From: Oreohelix idahoensis
Taxonomy: Eukaryota; Mollusca; Gastropoda; Stylommatophora; Oreohelicidae
DNA: 64,000 nt
Direction of reading: 5' to 3'
Assembly (NCBI GenBank): GCA_024509875.1
Contig: JAMPIV010014134.1
Coordinates: forward strand, 321,501 to 385,500
In this document: positions 45,235 through 55,785 of the stretch, piece by piece
Layout of the letters: each line of letters begins with the position of its first letter
Position numbering within the stretch: the first letter of the stretch is position 1
The notes under the pieces: generated by a model
Database searches by the model: none
What the model saw: the letters and a program-made list of their open reading frames with translations, nothing else
Told to the model about the DNA's origin: nothing
Position numbers and translations under genes: made by a program

Positions 45235-45720
45235 TCCACCTGTTTGTTAATGAGGCCTGAAAAGGGGAACAAAGAATAGTAACACTTTAACCTAACATGC
45301 ATGTCATAAGTGGGGACTAAGGATGGTTGGACATAGGGCCTGTCACACACACACACACTCTCACTACTCTCTCTTCTTCTCTCCTCCTTCCCCTCCCCCT
45401 CGTCCTGTAAAAATGTATATATACATCTGCTTCAATTTTTACAAAAAAAAAAAAAAAAAAACTGTAGGTATGATAAGTACCAGTGGAACAAGAAACGAGA
45501 AGGTGCTGGCAATGGACACACAATGAGAAAACCTATTAATAGCATTACCAGGTATTTCTTGTTCTGGAATGCCCAAGGTTAGGGCAGTCAAGGCAGACTG
45601 TAGAACACATGGAGAAGACAACTGGAGACAGACTAGAAAAGGAAGAAGATAATGGAGGGACAACAGGAGGACTTGACATCTTGAAGGCCTGTGCTCCTGG
45701 GGGGGCTAAAGATATGTTGT
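45235..45720 (+). mobile_element. LINE-alpha, internally deleted (5' end joined to 3' end)
   Basis: 45250-45410 matches the 5' leader of the full-length LINE-alpha (AAGGGGAACAAAGAATAGTA, then CCTGTAAAAA), here with a CA/TC microsatellite inserted. After a run of 19 A (45443-45461), 45455-45720 matches its 3' end (AGTGGAACAAGAAACGAGAA, then CTTGTTCTGGAATGCCC and ACATGGAGAAGA). About 2.5 kb in between is missing. Confidence 0.7.
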
Positions 45721-45878
45721 GAGGCATATGAAATAAATTGCTACAAATCCTATATTTACAGGAGCTTATAAAGTGCTTTGACTCATGCTTCATGTATGGT
45801 AGCCAGCTGCGATGTTGACCAAGTTTATCTTAAGGAGTGAGACATGGTACATTAATTCATTTCATTAATTCATCACAG

Positions 45879-46058
45879 GTGTTCCTAACATCGACTTTGG
45901 CAGTATACAACTGCCAGGTGCAGAAACTTTCGGTCAGACACGACGGGAAGATGACCCAGTATTTATCAGAAAAATGTTGCTTGAAAACCCGAGCCAGCTG
46001 GCATTGTTAAAGGAAAGGAACCCTCCACTAGCTGATGCTCTGTTAAGCGGAGATATTG
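45879..46058 (+). CDS. DDI1: DDI1/DDI2 homologue, exon 2: linker and start of helical domain
   Basis: Preceded by the acceptor ATTCATCACAG and followed by the donor GTGAGTTTTG (46059). It opens in phase with exon 1 (split Gly) and encodes VPNIDFGSIQLPGA, then DDPVFIRKMLLENPSQLALL and KERNPPLADALLSGDI (residues 93-151). The last two segments are the first part of the helical domain that precedes the protease in DDI1/DDI2; NPxxLxLLKERNPPLAxALLSGD is diagnostic of the family. It ends one base into the next codon. Intron 1 is 13,206 bp and filled with retroelements. Confidence 0.93.
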
Positions 46059-46439
46059 GTGAGTTTTGTGGTAGCATGTCCTAGATGCTGTGTGCTGGCA
46101 TTTGTTTTTGTCTTTAATATCGTAAAATATTATGAAACACTATCTGGTTTCTCCTGTTTAGAGAGCTGACACCATTTTAGCTGAAGTTTAAAGAATGAAA
46201 TTGCCGATCTTCATTTGATACAAACAAGTTGTTTTTCTATCCTTATGCTGTAGTAACAAATGTTTCTCGATGTCATGACAGATTGTCTTTATGTTGTGGT
46301 TACAGCCTGTCACCTTATTTCACTGTTCTGTTAAAACAAATGGTCATACATTCCACTTGCAGGGATTACAAATTGTTGTTTGTCTTTTTTTTTTACTCAT
46401 ACTGTGATTAAATTGTTGTCATTGTAATATTATAACAGA
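46059..46439. other. Intron 2 start, degenerate repeat sequence
   Basis: No gene. Stretches such as TATGCTGTAGTAACAAATGT resemble the eroded repeat units at about 52455, so the minisatellite probably once extended here. Confidence 0.5.
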
Positions 46440-47040
46440 TTGTCCTGTGTTATGCTTTTTCCTTCCACATGCTGTCTAAATACTATATAACATAATCATT
46501 TTTCATGCTGTATAGAATAGTTCTACTTCTTTGTGCTATATAAAATAATTATGCTTCTTTATGCTTTTAAAAAATATTTCTCCTCCTTCATGCTATATAA
46601 AATAGTTATGCTTCTTTTTGTGCTATATAAAATAATTATGCTTCTTTGTGCTATATAAAATAATTATGCTGCTTTGTGCTATATAAAATAGTTATGCTTC
46701 TTTGTGCTATATAAAATAGTTATGCTTCTTTGTGCTATATAAAATAATTATGCTTCTTTGTGCTATATAAAATAGTTATGCTTCTTTGTGCTATATAAAA
46801 TAGTTATGCTTCTTTGTGCTATATAAAATAGTTATGCTTCTTTGTGCTATATAAAATAATTATTTAAAAAAATATTTCTCCTCCTTCATGCTATATAAAA
46901 TAGTTATGCTTCTTTGTGCTATATAAAATAATTATGCTTCTTTATGCTTTTAAAAAATATTTCTCCTCCTTTTGGCTATATAAAATAGTTATGCTTCTTT
47001 GTGCTATATAAAATAGTTATGCTTCTTTGTGCTACATAAT
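46440..47040. repeat. 28-bp minisatellite, about 20 units
   Basis: Unit close to ATGCTTCTTTGTGC followed by TATATAAAATARTT (28 bp). It is regular between 46520 and 46860, with some larger units containing AAAAAATATTTCTCCTCCTT. It resumes at 52340 after the transposons. Confidence 0.93.
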
Positions 47041-47152
47041 TGTAGTGAAAGGGTTTTTATATGTGTAATGATTCTGGAGAGCACTGGTTTCTGCCTTATG
47101 CGCCGTGTTTGGCGCTTAAAGAATTTATTATTATTATTATTAATGATTCTGC

Positions 47153-47447
47153 TACGCTGGAGCTGGGTTGGCCATGTCCTCAGAAGAGACCCCGATGCCA
47201 TCACAAGAACAGCTATGCTTTGGACCCCTGAAGGAAAACGAAAGAGAGGCCAACCAAAAACAACCTGGTGGAGGACTGTGGAGGCTGAGATGCTAAAAAT
47301 GAACCAGAGTTGGGGCACTGTACGAAGGATGGCCACCGACCAAGCAAAGTGGAATCAATTTGTTGTTGCCCTACAAGACGCCAGTAGGCGTGATGGCCAC
47401 TGACTGCTTTGACGGTCGGCGGCTAAGGATCAAAGAAGAAGAAGAAT
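47153..47447 (+). mobile_element. LINE-delta 3' end
   Basis: Begins in the WSWVGHVLRRDPDAITRTAM block and runs to the tail GATCAAAGAAGAAGAAGAA. The end of the RT frame is still open (47029-47403 region). A short AATGAT on both sides may be the target duplication. Confidence 0.9.
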
Positions 47448-47785
47448 GATAGTGCTGGAGAAGAAATAGAATAATACTGCTCTCCAGAATGTATGAGGTC
47501 CCAGTGACAGAGAAGTACACTGGTATCACTCGATAGTCACGACTGTGAAAGTATCTGGAACTGAACAGAACAGTCAGACCTTACTGCGCCACCCTGCTAT
47601 GTGACCCCAAGTGATAATAATTCAACAAAACTCAAATTCAACTTTAGTAATTGAATAAAGCTGTTGAATACAATTAATATATCCTCTTTATTTATTTCTA
47701 TCTCATTTTGTAATGAATGGTGGGTGTTGGAAGATGGTGTTCAATGGATAAGTATATTTACAGCTGATGATTGTACATTTATATA

Positions 47786-49335
47786 TACTGTTCAAATAAA
47801 GAAACGCTTGGCTATCCGAGGGCTCGTTTTTATGAGTTTGTAAGTAAAATTTGGTGCTAGGGTATATAAAAACCAGCCTCAAATGTTCTTTACAGTGTCA
47901 AATGCACGTGTTGACCTGAATTGCGTTCGTTTTTGTAATCGTTACAATGCAGTGGTCAATAGTGTTTATGACGCAATTTTTGACCACAGCTCATGTTGCG
48001 CGCACGTGAAAGCAACAAAATTTGGGGTGAACACTATTCACTGACCACACAACTGAAACCCTATAAAAGGATAACGCTACACACAAAAAAATTCAGTTCA
48101 GTTTCAAGCAGACATTTATGGCGTCTCTATCGATAAATTTAAGGAACATTGCTGTTGGCCGACTGCATGCAGGCGAAAGTCAAAGTCAGGTTGCCAGGCA
48201 TCTAAACATGCATCAGAGTACCATCAGTCGACTTTGGCACCGGTTCCAAGCCACTGGCTCAGTTGAAGACCGGCATCGCAGTGGACAACCCAGAGTGACA
48301 ACAGCAGCGGAGGATCGCTTTATTCGGCTTCGTCACCTCAGAGACAGGTTTACAACAGCTTCCTCAACTGCCCAGTCATTGCCTGCAGGACGTCATGTGT
48401 CTGATCAAACTGTCCGGAATAGACTGCATGATGCTGGACTTTGGGCACAACGACCTCACCAAGAACCTGTCCTTAAGCGCTGCCATCACCAAAATCGACT
48501 TCTTTGGGCCAACCAGCATCGTCCCTGGGTAGCTGACAATCAATGGAGACGTGTCTGGTTTAATGACGAATCTTTCTTTTTGTTGCAGCATCATGATAGA
48601 CGGCGTAGGGTCTACCGTAGGCAAAATGAATGTTTTGCCCAAAATTGCGTTGATGAAGCTCCGCTGCACGGTGGTGGAGGTGCAATGGTGTGGGGAATGA
48701 TCAGTTACAACGGAAGGAGTCAATTGGTGCACATTGAAGGAGACTTGAATGCGCAACGATACGTCAATGAAATTCTTCGACCCCATGTCCTTCCACTTTT
48801 GGCTGCCCAAAGGTCTGTGTTTCAACAGGACAACGCCAGACCCCATTGTGCACGGTTGAGCACTCAGTTCCTGACTGCCAACAACATTCTCACCCTTCCC
48901 TGGCCATCCCTGTCTCCAGACATGAGTCCAATTGAGCACCTGTGGGATGAGCTGCATAGACGTGTTTGTCGCCGAGACGTTGCTCCAGCCAATCGTCATG
49001 ATCTGTTCCAGGCACTCCAGGAAGAGTGGGCAGCCATCCCACAGGCCCACATCAGACGTCTGATCACAGACGTCTGATCGCATCCATGCCCAGGAGATGC
49101 CAGTCGCTGATCGATGCAAGAGGAGGCCACACACCATACTAACAGGAAAGCCCGTACTCCAAAAAACTCTCATGTCCCAGATGCAAAACAACTGTCAATT
49201 GATTGGTTGGAACCCTAAGGTATTCTTGTGTGCAATTTGAACAATTAACTCATTAAATTAAAAAAGTTATTGAATGTCAAAATTATGGCTATGTGTGTGC
49301 CTTCAGTAGCTATGCGTTTCTTTTTTTGAACAGTA
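47786..49335 (+). mobile_element. Tc1-like DNA transposon
   Basis: Terminal inverted repeats of about 30 bp: left TACTGTTCAAATAAAGAAAC, right (reversed) TACTGTTCAAAAAAAGAAAC, followed by GC-TGGCTA / GCATAGCTA. It lies within alternating TA, so a TA target duplication is possible on either side. It contains one transposase gene with a TATA-like CTATAAAAGG about 55 bases upstream of the ATG. Inserted in DDI intron 2. Confidence 0.92.
48118..49077 (+). pseudogene. Tc1-like transposase, C-terminus cut by a 14-bp duplication
   Basis: 319 codons. An N-terminal paired-like DNA-binding region has two helix-turn-helix parts (AVGRLHAGESQSQVARHLNM and HVSDQTVRNRLHDAGL) with a GQPRVTT linker (residues 10-120). 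The catalytic triad is DD34E: Asp in VWFNDESFF, Asp in FQQDNARPH, Glu 35 residues later in SPIEHLWDEL. It would cut and paste the element at TA sites. CAGACGTCTGATCA is tandemly duplicated at 49053-49080; the shift gives an early stop, and the frame just past it still encodes a normal Tc1 end (RCQSLIDARGGHTPY). About 20 residues are lost. Otherwise the gene is intact, so the element was recently active. Confidence 0.92.
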
Positions 49336-50542
49336 TATATCAACTTAAAAAAATATAAGTTTGGATTTTCCAATTGAATTACACAAAGAAAAATGTCGTC
49401 CACACAAGTTTTGGCACTAGTCTTCAACTATCCTGGACTTTAGTAACGTTTATCATCATAGACTATCGTTCTTGACTGCTCACAGAATCACCGGAATGAG
49501 TTTTACTATATCATCTTTTGCTAAACAATGTCCTTTCACTGGTGTGACACACCACACTGTTGCTGACAGTCTGTTCCTTTAGCCCACCCAATGACTGAGG
49601 GGGGACTAAGGTCTGGTACAGATTCAGTCACTGTGCTCCTTAAGAATGTAGGCAGCGGGATTGACTGACTTCTGGCTTCAGCTCAAGACTCGAATATGAA
49701 CCTGGAACAAGGAGTAGTATGTGGCTATTCTGTGGTATGGAGCACACATATTCTTTATTGTTCATGAGGCGAATCTGTCTCAGTGTATGCGTATTTGATG
49801 AATGATACATGGTTCAGTATAAGTTCAGGTATAGTATGATAGACAAGTATCTACTTGGGGAACATGTCAAATAATAATATACATAAATAAATAATATGAT
49901 CACATGGGTATGATGCAACCTTTGCCTTCCCCCTATACCTCCCAAGTCAGTGATGTACACATCACTTGCTGGTAGGTTATAATATCCCAGACAAAAGGAC
50001 TAGCATGGCTATATAGCCCTGACAAGGATTGGTTAGGTTAGCCCTGACAAGGACTGGTTAGGTTATAATGGTTGGTTTCAATCTTCAACCAGCATACCTG
50101 TATAAACAAATATTTGGCCTGATAGACTCAATGTTTCAACAGAACCTGAAATAAAATGACATTATTCACAACAAATAGCTTTAGTAAACCTTCATACCCT
50201 CTAGAATCGATATAAGCTCAGGGTAGGACTGGTTTGTAGTGAAGTATGCCTGCACTGCATCCAGATAGGATAGTATTAGTTTGGCAGCTACTTTTCTCCT
50301 CAGTCTCTCACTCTGGCAGATTTTGTGTTAGTGTGTTTTTTCAAACCCAGCACTTATCCTTTATATACTGCGAGCGCGGGCGTATCGGAGAGCTTACTCG
50401 GCTGGGTATATCTTTCTTCTCACAAATCCATCCTTCGGAATGAATATCTGCATGTATCCCACCAACTTTTCCTCCGTACCACTAAACACTGTCAACTGTC
50501 CCGTTCCTATCCACATACTTTTATTTTCCTTATTGTATAATA
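49336..50542. other. Intron 2 sequence, nothing recognised
   Basis: No gene or RNA motif seen. A 26-bp direct repeat (AGCCCTGACAAGGAYTGGTT) occurs twice at about 50016-50060. Confidence 0.5.
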
Positions 50543-51665
50543 ATAATAGCCCCTTCAGTCATAACTGACTATGGGAATGCGCCCCTGAGGTGACAGCCCT
50601 CAGCTGCTTATTTTCCTGGTGCTCCTTTCGACGTTTTCTCCTCACCTCTGCTTCTTGTGTGAGCCTCTCTTCGCCCAATCTGAGGTGGCGCCGTAAATAG
50701 CATCGCCACTTAGTGCAATCGGCAGCTTCATCCTCCCATGTTGCTGGATCCATGTCCAGTGCCCTCATATCTCTCTTGCACACATCTTTGAACCTCAGCT
50801 GTGGTCGCCCAACTGTTCTCTTGCCATCTGCTAATTGTCCGTAGAAGATATCTTTTGGGATGCGACCATCTTCCATGCGGCGAACATGGCCAAGCCAGCA
50901 AAGTCTGCGCTGTCTAAAAAGCGTATACATACTTTGAAGGCCAGCACGTGACAACACCTCGACATTTGTCACTTTATCTTTCCACGAGATGCCGAGGATG
51001 CGGCGTAGACACCGCAAATAGAAGGTATTGAGCCTTCTTTCTTGCTTAGCATAGGTCGTCCAGGTCTCGCTGCCATATAGGAGTGTGCTGGTGACGCAGG
51101 CATTATATACCGCAGCTTTGGTCTTCATTGTGAGTTTAGAGTTTCCCCAAACACGCGATGTGAGGCGGGCAAAGGTAGCTGCAGCTTTGCCAATGCGGCT
51201 GTCGATTTCTGTATCCAGTGAGAGTTTGTCATTGATGGTAGACCCTAGGTATGTGAAGTGGTGCACCACTGCCAATTCATAGTTATCGATAGTGATAACT
51301 GGTGCAGCACCCACATCCTGACTCAGCACATTCGTTTTCTTTAGACTTATTGTGAGGCCAAAGTCCTTGCATGCTTTAGTGAAGCGATTCATCAAGCTCT
51401 GAAGCTCCTGTTGGCTTTGAGTGACGACTGCAGCATCATCAGCGAACAACAAGTCTCTTATAGTGACCCTTCTGATTTTTGTTTTTGCCTTCAGCCTTGA
51501 AAGATTAAACAGACGGCCATCTGACCTAGTGTGAAGGCATATTCCTTCAGTTGCATCTCTGAATGCATGTTTCAAGAGTAAGGCAAAGAAGATTCCGAAG
51601 AGGGTCGGAGCCAGAACACAGCCTTGTTTAACGCCACTTCGTATATCAAAGGGCTGTGACGTGCT
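50543..51665 (-). mobile_element. LINE-epsilon, 5'-truncated, open frame
   Basis: Minus strand, open for 338 codons (51575-50559) and extending upstream through SGVKQGCVLAPTLFG. It has the FADD active site in LLFADDAAVVTQS, GLTISLKKTNVLSQ, FTYLGSTINDKL, LYGSETWTTYAKQ, LRRILGISWKDKVTNVEVLS, WLGHVRRMEDGRIPKDIFYG and the end TSGAHSHSQL. The tail is rich in TTA repeats. The same family is at 31672-32195 and probably 1-335. Confidence 0.92.
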
Positions 51666-51734
51666 TCCTTATTGGGAGCTATCATTTCATATGATTTTAT
51701 CGAAATCTGTTAAGGCATGTATTTATTAGGATTT

Positions 51735-51975
51735 TCTAAAGTCTATCGTTTTGATCTCAGTGGTCTAAGGTTCGATCCCCAGATGAGGTGGGATTTTTTT
51801 AGGCCGCAAACGGCTCCTGGGTCGACCCAGCCCCAAATGGGTACCAGAGCAACTCTGGGAAGGTTAAGGCGGCCGGCGTGATGCTCACCACATCACCCCT
51901 AGTGTGCCGACGGTCAAGAAAATATGGGCCTAACACCATATTCCCAATATGCCTCAATAGGGCGTGTAACTACAT
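51735..51975 (+). mobile_element. tRNA-derived SINE fragment (S3)
   Basis: Box B GGTTCGATCCC at 51769-51779 sits at the end of a tRNA-like half. A GC-rich body follows (CTGGGTCGACCCAGCCCC, GGGTACCAGAGCAACTCTGG, GCGTGATGCTCACCACATCA). No clear box A upstream, so the head is incomplete. Confidence 0.6.
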
Positions 51976-52339
51976 CGTTTTGATCGTACTAGATGTGAAG
52001 ACTAAGTAAAACTTTAAATTTCTTTAATACTACTCACGTCTTCGCATCTTCCTTCTGGATTTCCATTAATCAAAATATCCTCTCACAAATTTGAACACTT
52101 TCATCAGTATTATACACTGCATACTCTTGTAGCTTTTAATTTTCTTTCCCAAAAATGCAATTTTCAGATCGCCATGTTTTTCTGCTCTCTGTACTGCCCT
52201 AACGTATCTGATAGACGGTGCAAAGCTTGGCTGTATGGCAGTACCTTCAAAGCAAAAGAAAAAAATGCCACACCATGCCCTACCCCTAGTCTGTGCTGTG
52301 TTTCGTCCTGCATTCCTAAAACGAAGCATGTGTTGACAA

Positions 52340-52560
52340 ATTATGCTACAATAATATAGTTATGCTTCTTTGTGCTTTTTAAAATAATTATGCTTCTTTT
52401 TGCTATATAAAATAGATATGCTTCTTTATGATTTATATAATAGAATTGTCTTTCATGCTACAATAACAAATGTTCCTTCTCATGCTACATAAAATAAGTA
52501 TCCTTCTTCGTGCCAGGTAAAATATTATATCTTTTATGCTATATAAACTTTCATTCTTCT
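52340..52560. repeat. Continuation of the intron 2 28-bp minisatellite
   Basis: Eroded units such as ATAGTTATGCTTCTTTGTGC and AAATAATTATGCTTCTTTTT match the array at 46440-47040. The two parts are separated by 5.3 kb that includes the transposons. Confidence 0.85.
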
Positions 52561-53109
52561 TTCTGTATAAAAGAAAAGCCCTTTAAATGGCATGCTGCTT
52601 AGCTTGGTATGTCTATCAAGGGAGGCTATCAGTAACAATTTGACAATCCTAGCAAGGGGAAACAATTAACAGCCCTTGAAGATTCAATGACTATTTAACC
52701 ATAGTTATTTCACCAAATCTGGGAAGAGAGCTCCATTTGACAAACTTTAGTTAACAAATATTTTGATTACCCCTATATGGTGACTCATAAAAACTTGGTA
52801 ATGTAAAACAATGCATTGCCAGTCACAGGTTCACCTTTTCGTTTCTATTAGGCATTGTGTTAACAAAAACACATTAATATAGATAAAATAAACACATAGA
52901 AAGGAGCAGTTAACGTGATTGCTTGCCATGAATTTGACTTCAACCTGATCTGCAACATTGCATTCAGCTCCTGTCTTTTTAGTTTTAACAGACAGTTTTT
53001 CTGAAATAGTATATAGTGGCTATTCTATAATTGAATAATTCGTTTCTCATTCCTCATGTTTTGCCTTCCTTTTTAAAAAAAATGTTTATGTAGTAACCAT
53101 GTCGAGTTT
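52561..53109. other. Intron 2 sequence, nothing recognised
   Basis: AT-rich, no motif or repeat that I can name. Confidence 0.5.
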
Positions 53110-53290
53110 CTGATTAGCGGTTGGTTAGTATCAGCCTTTCGCTGAAAAGTACCAGGCTCAAAACTAGATGCAACGGAATTCCTGACTCTTCTCTTGAGTT
53201 ACAGAAGGCAAAGGCAGTGAGGAAGGAAACTGGCGCCCACACCTCGAAGCTGGACCTACGATAATGAAGTCTGTAACACTTCACTCTGTA
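53110..53290 (+). mobile_element. SINE family S2, copy b
   Basis: Core GAATTCCTGACTC, GAGTTACAGAAGGCAAAGGC, GGAAACTGGCGCCCACACCT and TAACACTTCAC matches copies at 25300 (reversed) and 60585. The tRNA-like head is eroded (GGCTCAAAACT for box B). Confidence 0.75.
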
Positions 53291-53478
53291 CGCATCATCT
53301 GTTATGAGACTATCTTTACCGTTTTTAAACCATATGTCTGTGTGTGTTGATGCTGAAAGATGGTTTCACTTCTTACGCCATACATGTTTTTGACTAGTTC
53401 TCACTGTCAATTTATTATTACAGACTATTACACTGTTCTCATTCTGTAATAATAAGCAGACCTGTTTCTTCCCTGTAG

Positions 53479-53605
53479 GGAAATTCAGGGAAGTTTTTAA
53501 TGAACAAAGACAGATGAGAATTCAGCAGGACCAGGAAAGAGTCCGTCTTCTGTCTGCCGACCCATTTGACCCAAACGCCCAAGAACAGATTGAAGAAGCT
53601 ATAAG
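53479..53605 (+). CDS. DDI1: DDI1/DDI2 homologue, exon 3: end of helical domain
   Basis: Acceptor TTCTTCCCTGTAG and donor GTCAGT (53606). It joins exon 2 through a split Gly codon and encodes KFREVFNEQRQMRIQQDQER then VRLLSADPFDPNAQEQIEEA and I, residues 153-193, ending two bases into an Arg codon. The E-R-I/V-R-L-x-S-A-D-PFD block is strongly conserved in DDI1/DDI2, directly before the retroviral-type protease domain. No protease exon (which would carry the DSGAQ-type active site) is found in the remaining 10.4 kb, so intron 3 is longer than the window. Confidence 0.93.
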
Positions 53606-53616
53606 GTCAGTTTGTC

Positions 53617-53790
53617 CTGACAGCACATGGATGAAAACTGTCTTGTTTGTTTGACAGCACATGAATGAAAACTGTCTTGTTTGTTTGACCAGCACATGGA
53701 TGAAAACTGTCTTGTTTGTTTGACAGCACATGAAAGAAAACTGTCTTGTTTGTTTCACAGCACATGGATGAAAACTGTCTTGTTCTGTGC
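53617..53790. repeat. Tandem array, 5 x 34 bp, right after exon 3
   Basis: Unit GACAGCACATGGATGAAAAC then TGTCTTGTTTGTTT. The first unit starts about 12 bases after the splice donor. Each unit carries a pyrimidine-rich stretch ending in ACAG that resembles a splice acceptor. Confidence 0.93.
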
Positions 53791-54089
53791 TTCCTTGAAC
53801 TGTTGTGGCCAGTTTTAAAATATGACATCAGTATGTTTTGTTTTTTGCCTTTTTTTTTTTTTTTTGTGTGTGCTCATGCTGTTAAATTTTATATGTTGTA
53901 TGTCATTTTGATTGCGTGCTGACTGTATGTTGTGGATATTTTGCAGATTTAGTCATATTTTTGGGGAAATTTTTTACGTGTATATTATATTGCACGTTCT
54001 TGTATGTTAAAACTCTGTTGGGTTTTCTTGTATGTTCGGGCTATGTTGTCTTGGGATTTGTTTTATACCAACTCTGTATGTTACCGGTA

Positions 54090-54175
54090 CCCTAAATGAG
54101 AGTTAAAGAATAATAACAGAGTAACCTACCAAGCATGTCATAATGGGCAGCTTGGGGGAGGGGGTGTGTCGTAAG
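54090..54175 (+). mobile_element. LINE-alpha 5' leader fragment
   Basis: AAAGAATAATAACA and CAAGCATGTCATAA match the 5' leader of the full-length copy (reversed at 37090-37200) and the one at 45250. Confidence 0.6.
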
Positions 54176-54631
54176 TATGGAAATAGTTGTGCACTAAAAC
54201 CCAATATATCATATAGCAAAAATCTTTACAGAATTAATTATACACATGTCCAAATGGGAAAACAACTTGGAAAAAATGATATACATTCGGCTCACTCTTC
54301 TGTCTCATGAAAAAAAATACCCTCTTGGCGCAACTCTTAGCAGAGTTTAAATTGGTAGCGTGCTAAATTTTAAAAAAGTCAGAAACTCTCGGTCACACAA
54401 AAATACTTTACTTTAAGAATATATATATATTAAAGAGGACACAAAGTAACAAAGGATCTCTGCTCTATATGATTAAGCTAAAAATGGAAAAACCCCAATA
54501 AAATAAGTAAATGTGCTTACCAAATTTAAGAATCAAAAGTCCACACACAATTGTTATTAGCTTTGAACTGAATAACACTTTGCTAGGTGGCAAGGATTCC
54601 TCTAGGAACAAATGGTACTGAGTATAAAGAC
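54176..54631. other. Intron 3 sequence, nothing recognised
   Basis: AT-rich, no gene. The first copy of the 13-bp target duplication for the next insertion lies at its end. Confidence 0.5.
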
Positions 54632-54837
54632 TTCTTCTTCTTCCGTCCTTAGCCACCGACCGTCAAAGCAGTCAGTGGCCATTACGCCTAGTGGCGTCTT
54701 AGGGCAACAGCAGATAGGTTTTCTTTGCCATTGTTTCCCATCTCGCCTATTGGCGTCTTTAGGGCAACGGAAAATCAATCCATTTGCTGTTGTTTCCGTA
54801 ATCGAAGTGACTGGCAAACGGGTGATCAGCCCGTTGG
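54632..54837 (-). mobile_element. LINE-delta 3' end with internal duplication and 13-bp target duplication
   Basis: TGAGTATAAAGAC occurs at 54619-54631 and 54838-54850. The insert, read reversed, ends in the LINE-delta tail (CGGTCGGTGGCTAAGGA...GAAGAAGAAG). The GCCCTA-AGACGCC segment appears twice. Its first 40 bases do not match LINE-delta, so it could be a SINE borrowing the LINE tail. Confidence 0.8.
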
Positions 54838-54850
54838 TGAGTATAAAGAC

Positions 54851-55229
54851 ATCAGACTTAAATAGCAAGAAAAGATAATAGATGTTCAGCGAGCGTTTTC
54901 AGCCCGCTCAAGATAAAACAAAATCAGACTTAAGACCACGGGAAAGCTTCCCCTGGCACCACCAGAGACGGGGAAAGCAACGTAACATTAGCAAGGCTTT
55001 TCACTTCTACCTGCGTTCTGGATTAAAAACCAAAGACGGCATAAAATAAAAGGGCAGAAAATTCCCTCGCGCTCACGGGTACTCTGTAACTCAAAGAAAA
55101 CTGAGACTAGCACTCCCAAGAATCTTTAAATAAAAGACCTTTGGCAGAAATGCCACTATTCCATGTTCAGACGGGTGGACTTAGCTTGGCCCATGCAAGA
55201 TTGATGGGACTGACGACAGAATTAAGCTA
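54851..55229. other. Intron 3 sequence, nothing recognised
   Basis: Mixed composition, no gene or repeat that I can name. Confidence 0.5.
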
Positions 55230-55376
55230 TTAACTCTTAGTATCCGGCAAGCCCCGTGAAGTGGCGCGGGTTTAGTACCAATTTTACGGCTCGCCAGTTC
55301 AAGTGGCGCGCGACGGTAACGATAGCTAAACTAGCGCGTAAAAACGCGGTTTTAGCTCCCATATAGTAAGAGTTAA
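55230..55376. mobile_element. MITE candidate flanked by TTAA
   Basis: 147 bp bounded by TTAA on both sides, with inverted ends CTCTTAGTATCCGG and (reversed) CTCTTACTATATGG. The interior is GC-rich with AAGTGGCGCG twice, unlike the AT-rich flanks. TTAA target sites are typical of piggyBac-type elements. No coding capacity. Confidence 0.6.
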
Positions 55377-55539
55377 GAGCTATAAGTCAGAAAAATGGGC
55401 ATAGACAAGAAATAGAAAGAAAAACCGGGCAAACCACTCAGACCAAAGTGTCAGACATTTCAATCAAATCATGACAGAGTGGTGGGCATGAGGCTGACTA
55501 ACCCACCTTGCAGAAACTTTTAAGCCTAAAAAACTTCCA

Positions 55540-55665
55540 ACATGGAGAACAACAAAAACAACATCCAAAAAGCTGTAGACTTTCATAAATAGGTGCTTGT
55601 GTAGAATGGAAGGAATAAAATGTTATGACAAGATTACTAATATGGAACTGATAAGAGTGTCTGTT
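55540..55665 (+). mobile_element. LINE-alpha fragment
   Basis: Encodes TWRTTKTTSKKL, a stop, TFINRCLCRMEGIKCYDKIT and NMELI, matching the TWRTTKTTTKKLQTFINGCL region of the full-length copy. Confidence 0.85.
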
Positions 55666-55699
55666 TAATTACAGTTGTTATATATTTTTTAATCAGGTA

Positions 55700-55785
55700 A
55701 ATTTCTGGTGTTCACATCACACTTTCACTATAACTTTACGTTCACATCACACTTTCACTTTATGTTCACATCACACATTCACTAT
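55700..55785. repeat. Short tandem array, about 3 units
   Basis: GTTCACATCACACTTTCACT repeats three times with variable spacers (CATTCACT in the last). Confidence 0.85.

Noticed and set aside
46440..47040. CRISPR array
   Set aside because: Direct 28-bp tandem units without spacers in an animal intron; a minisatellite.
48376..49191. 271-codon minus-strand frame opposite the Tc1 transposase
   Set aside because: Shadow of the transposase gene; the plus strand has the DD34E motifs.
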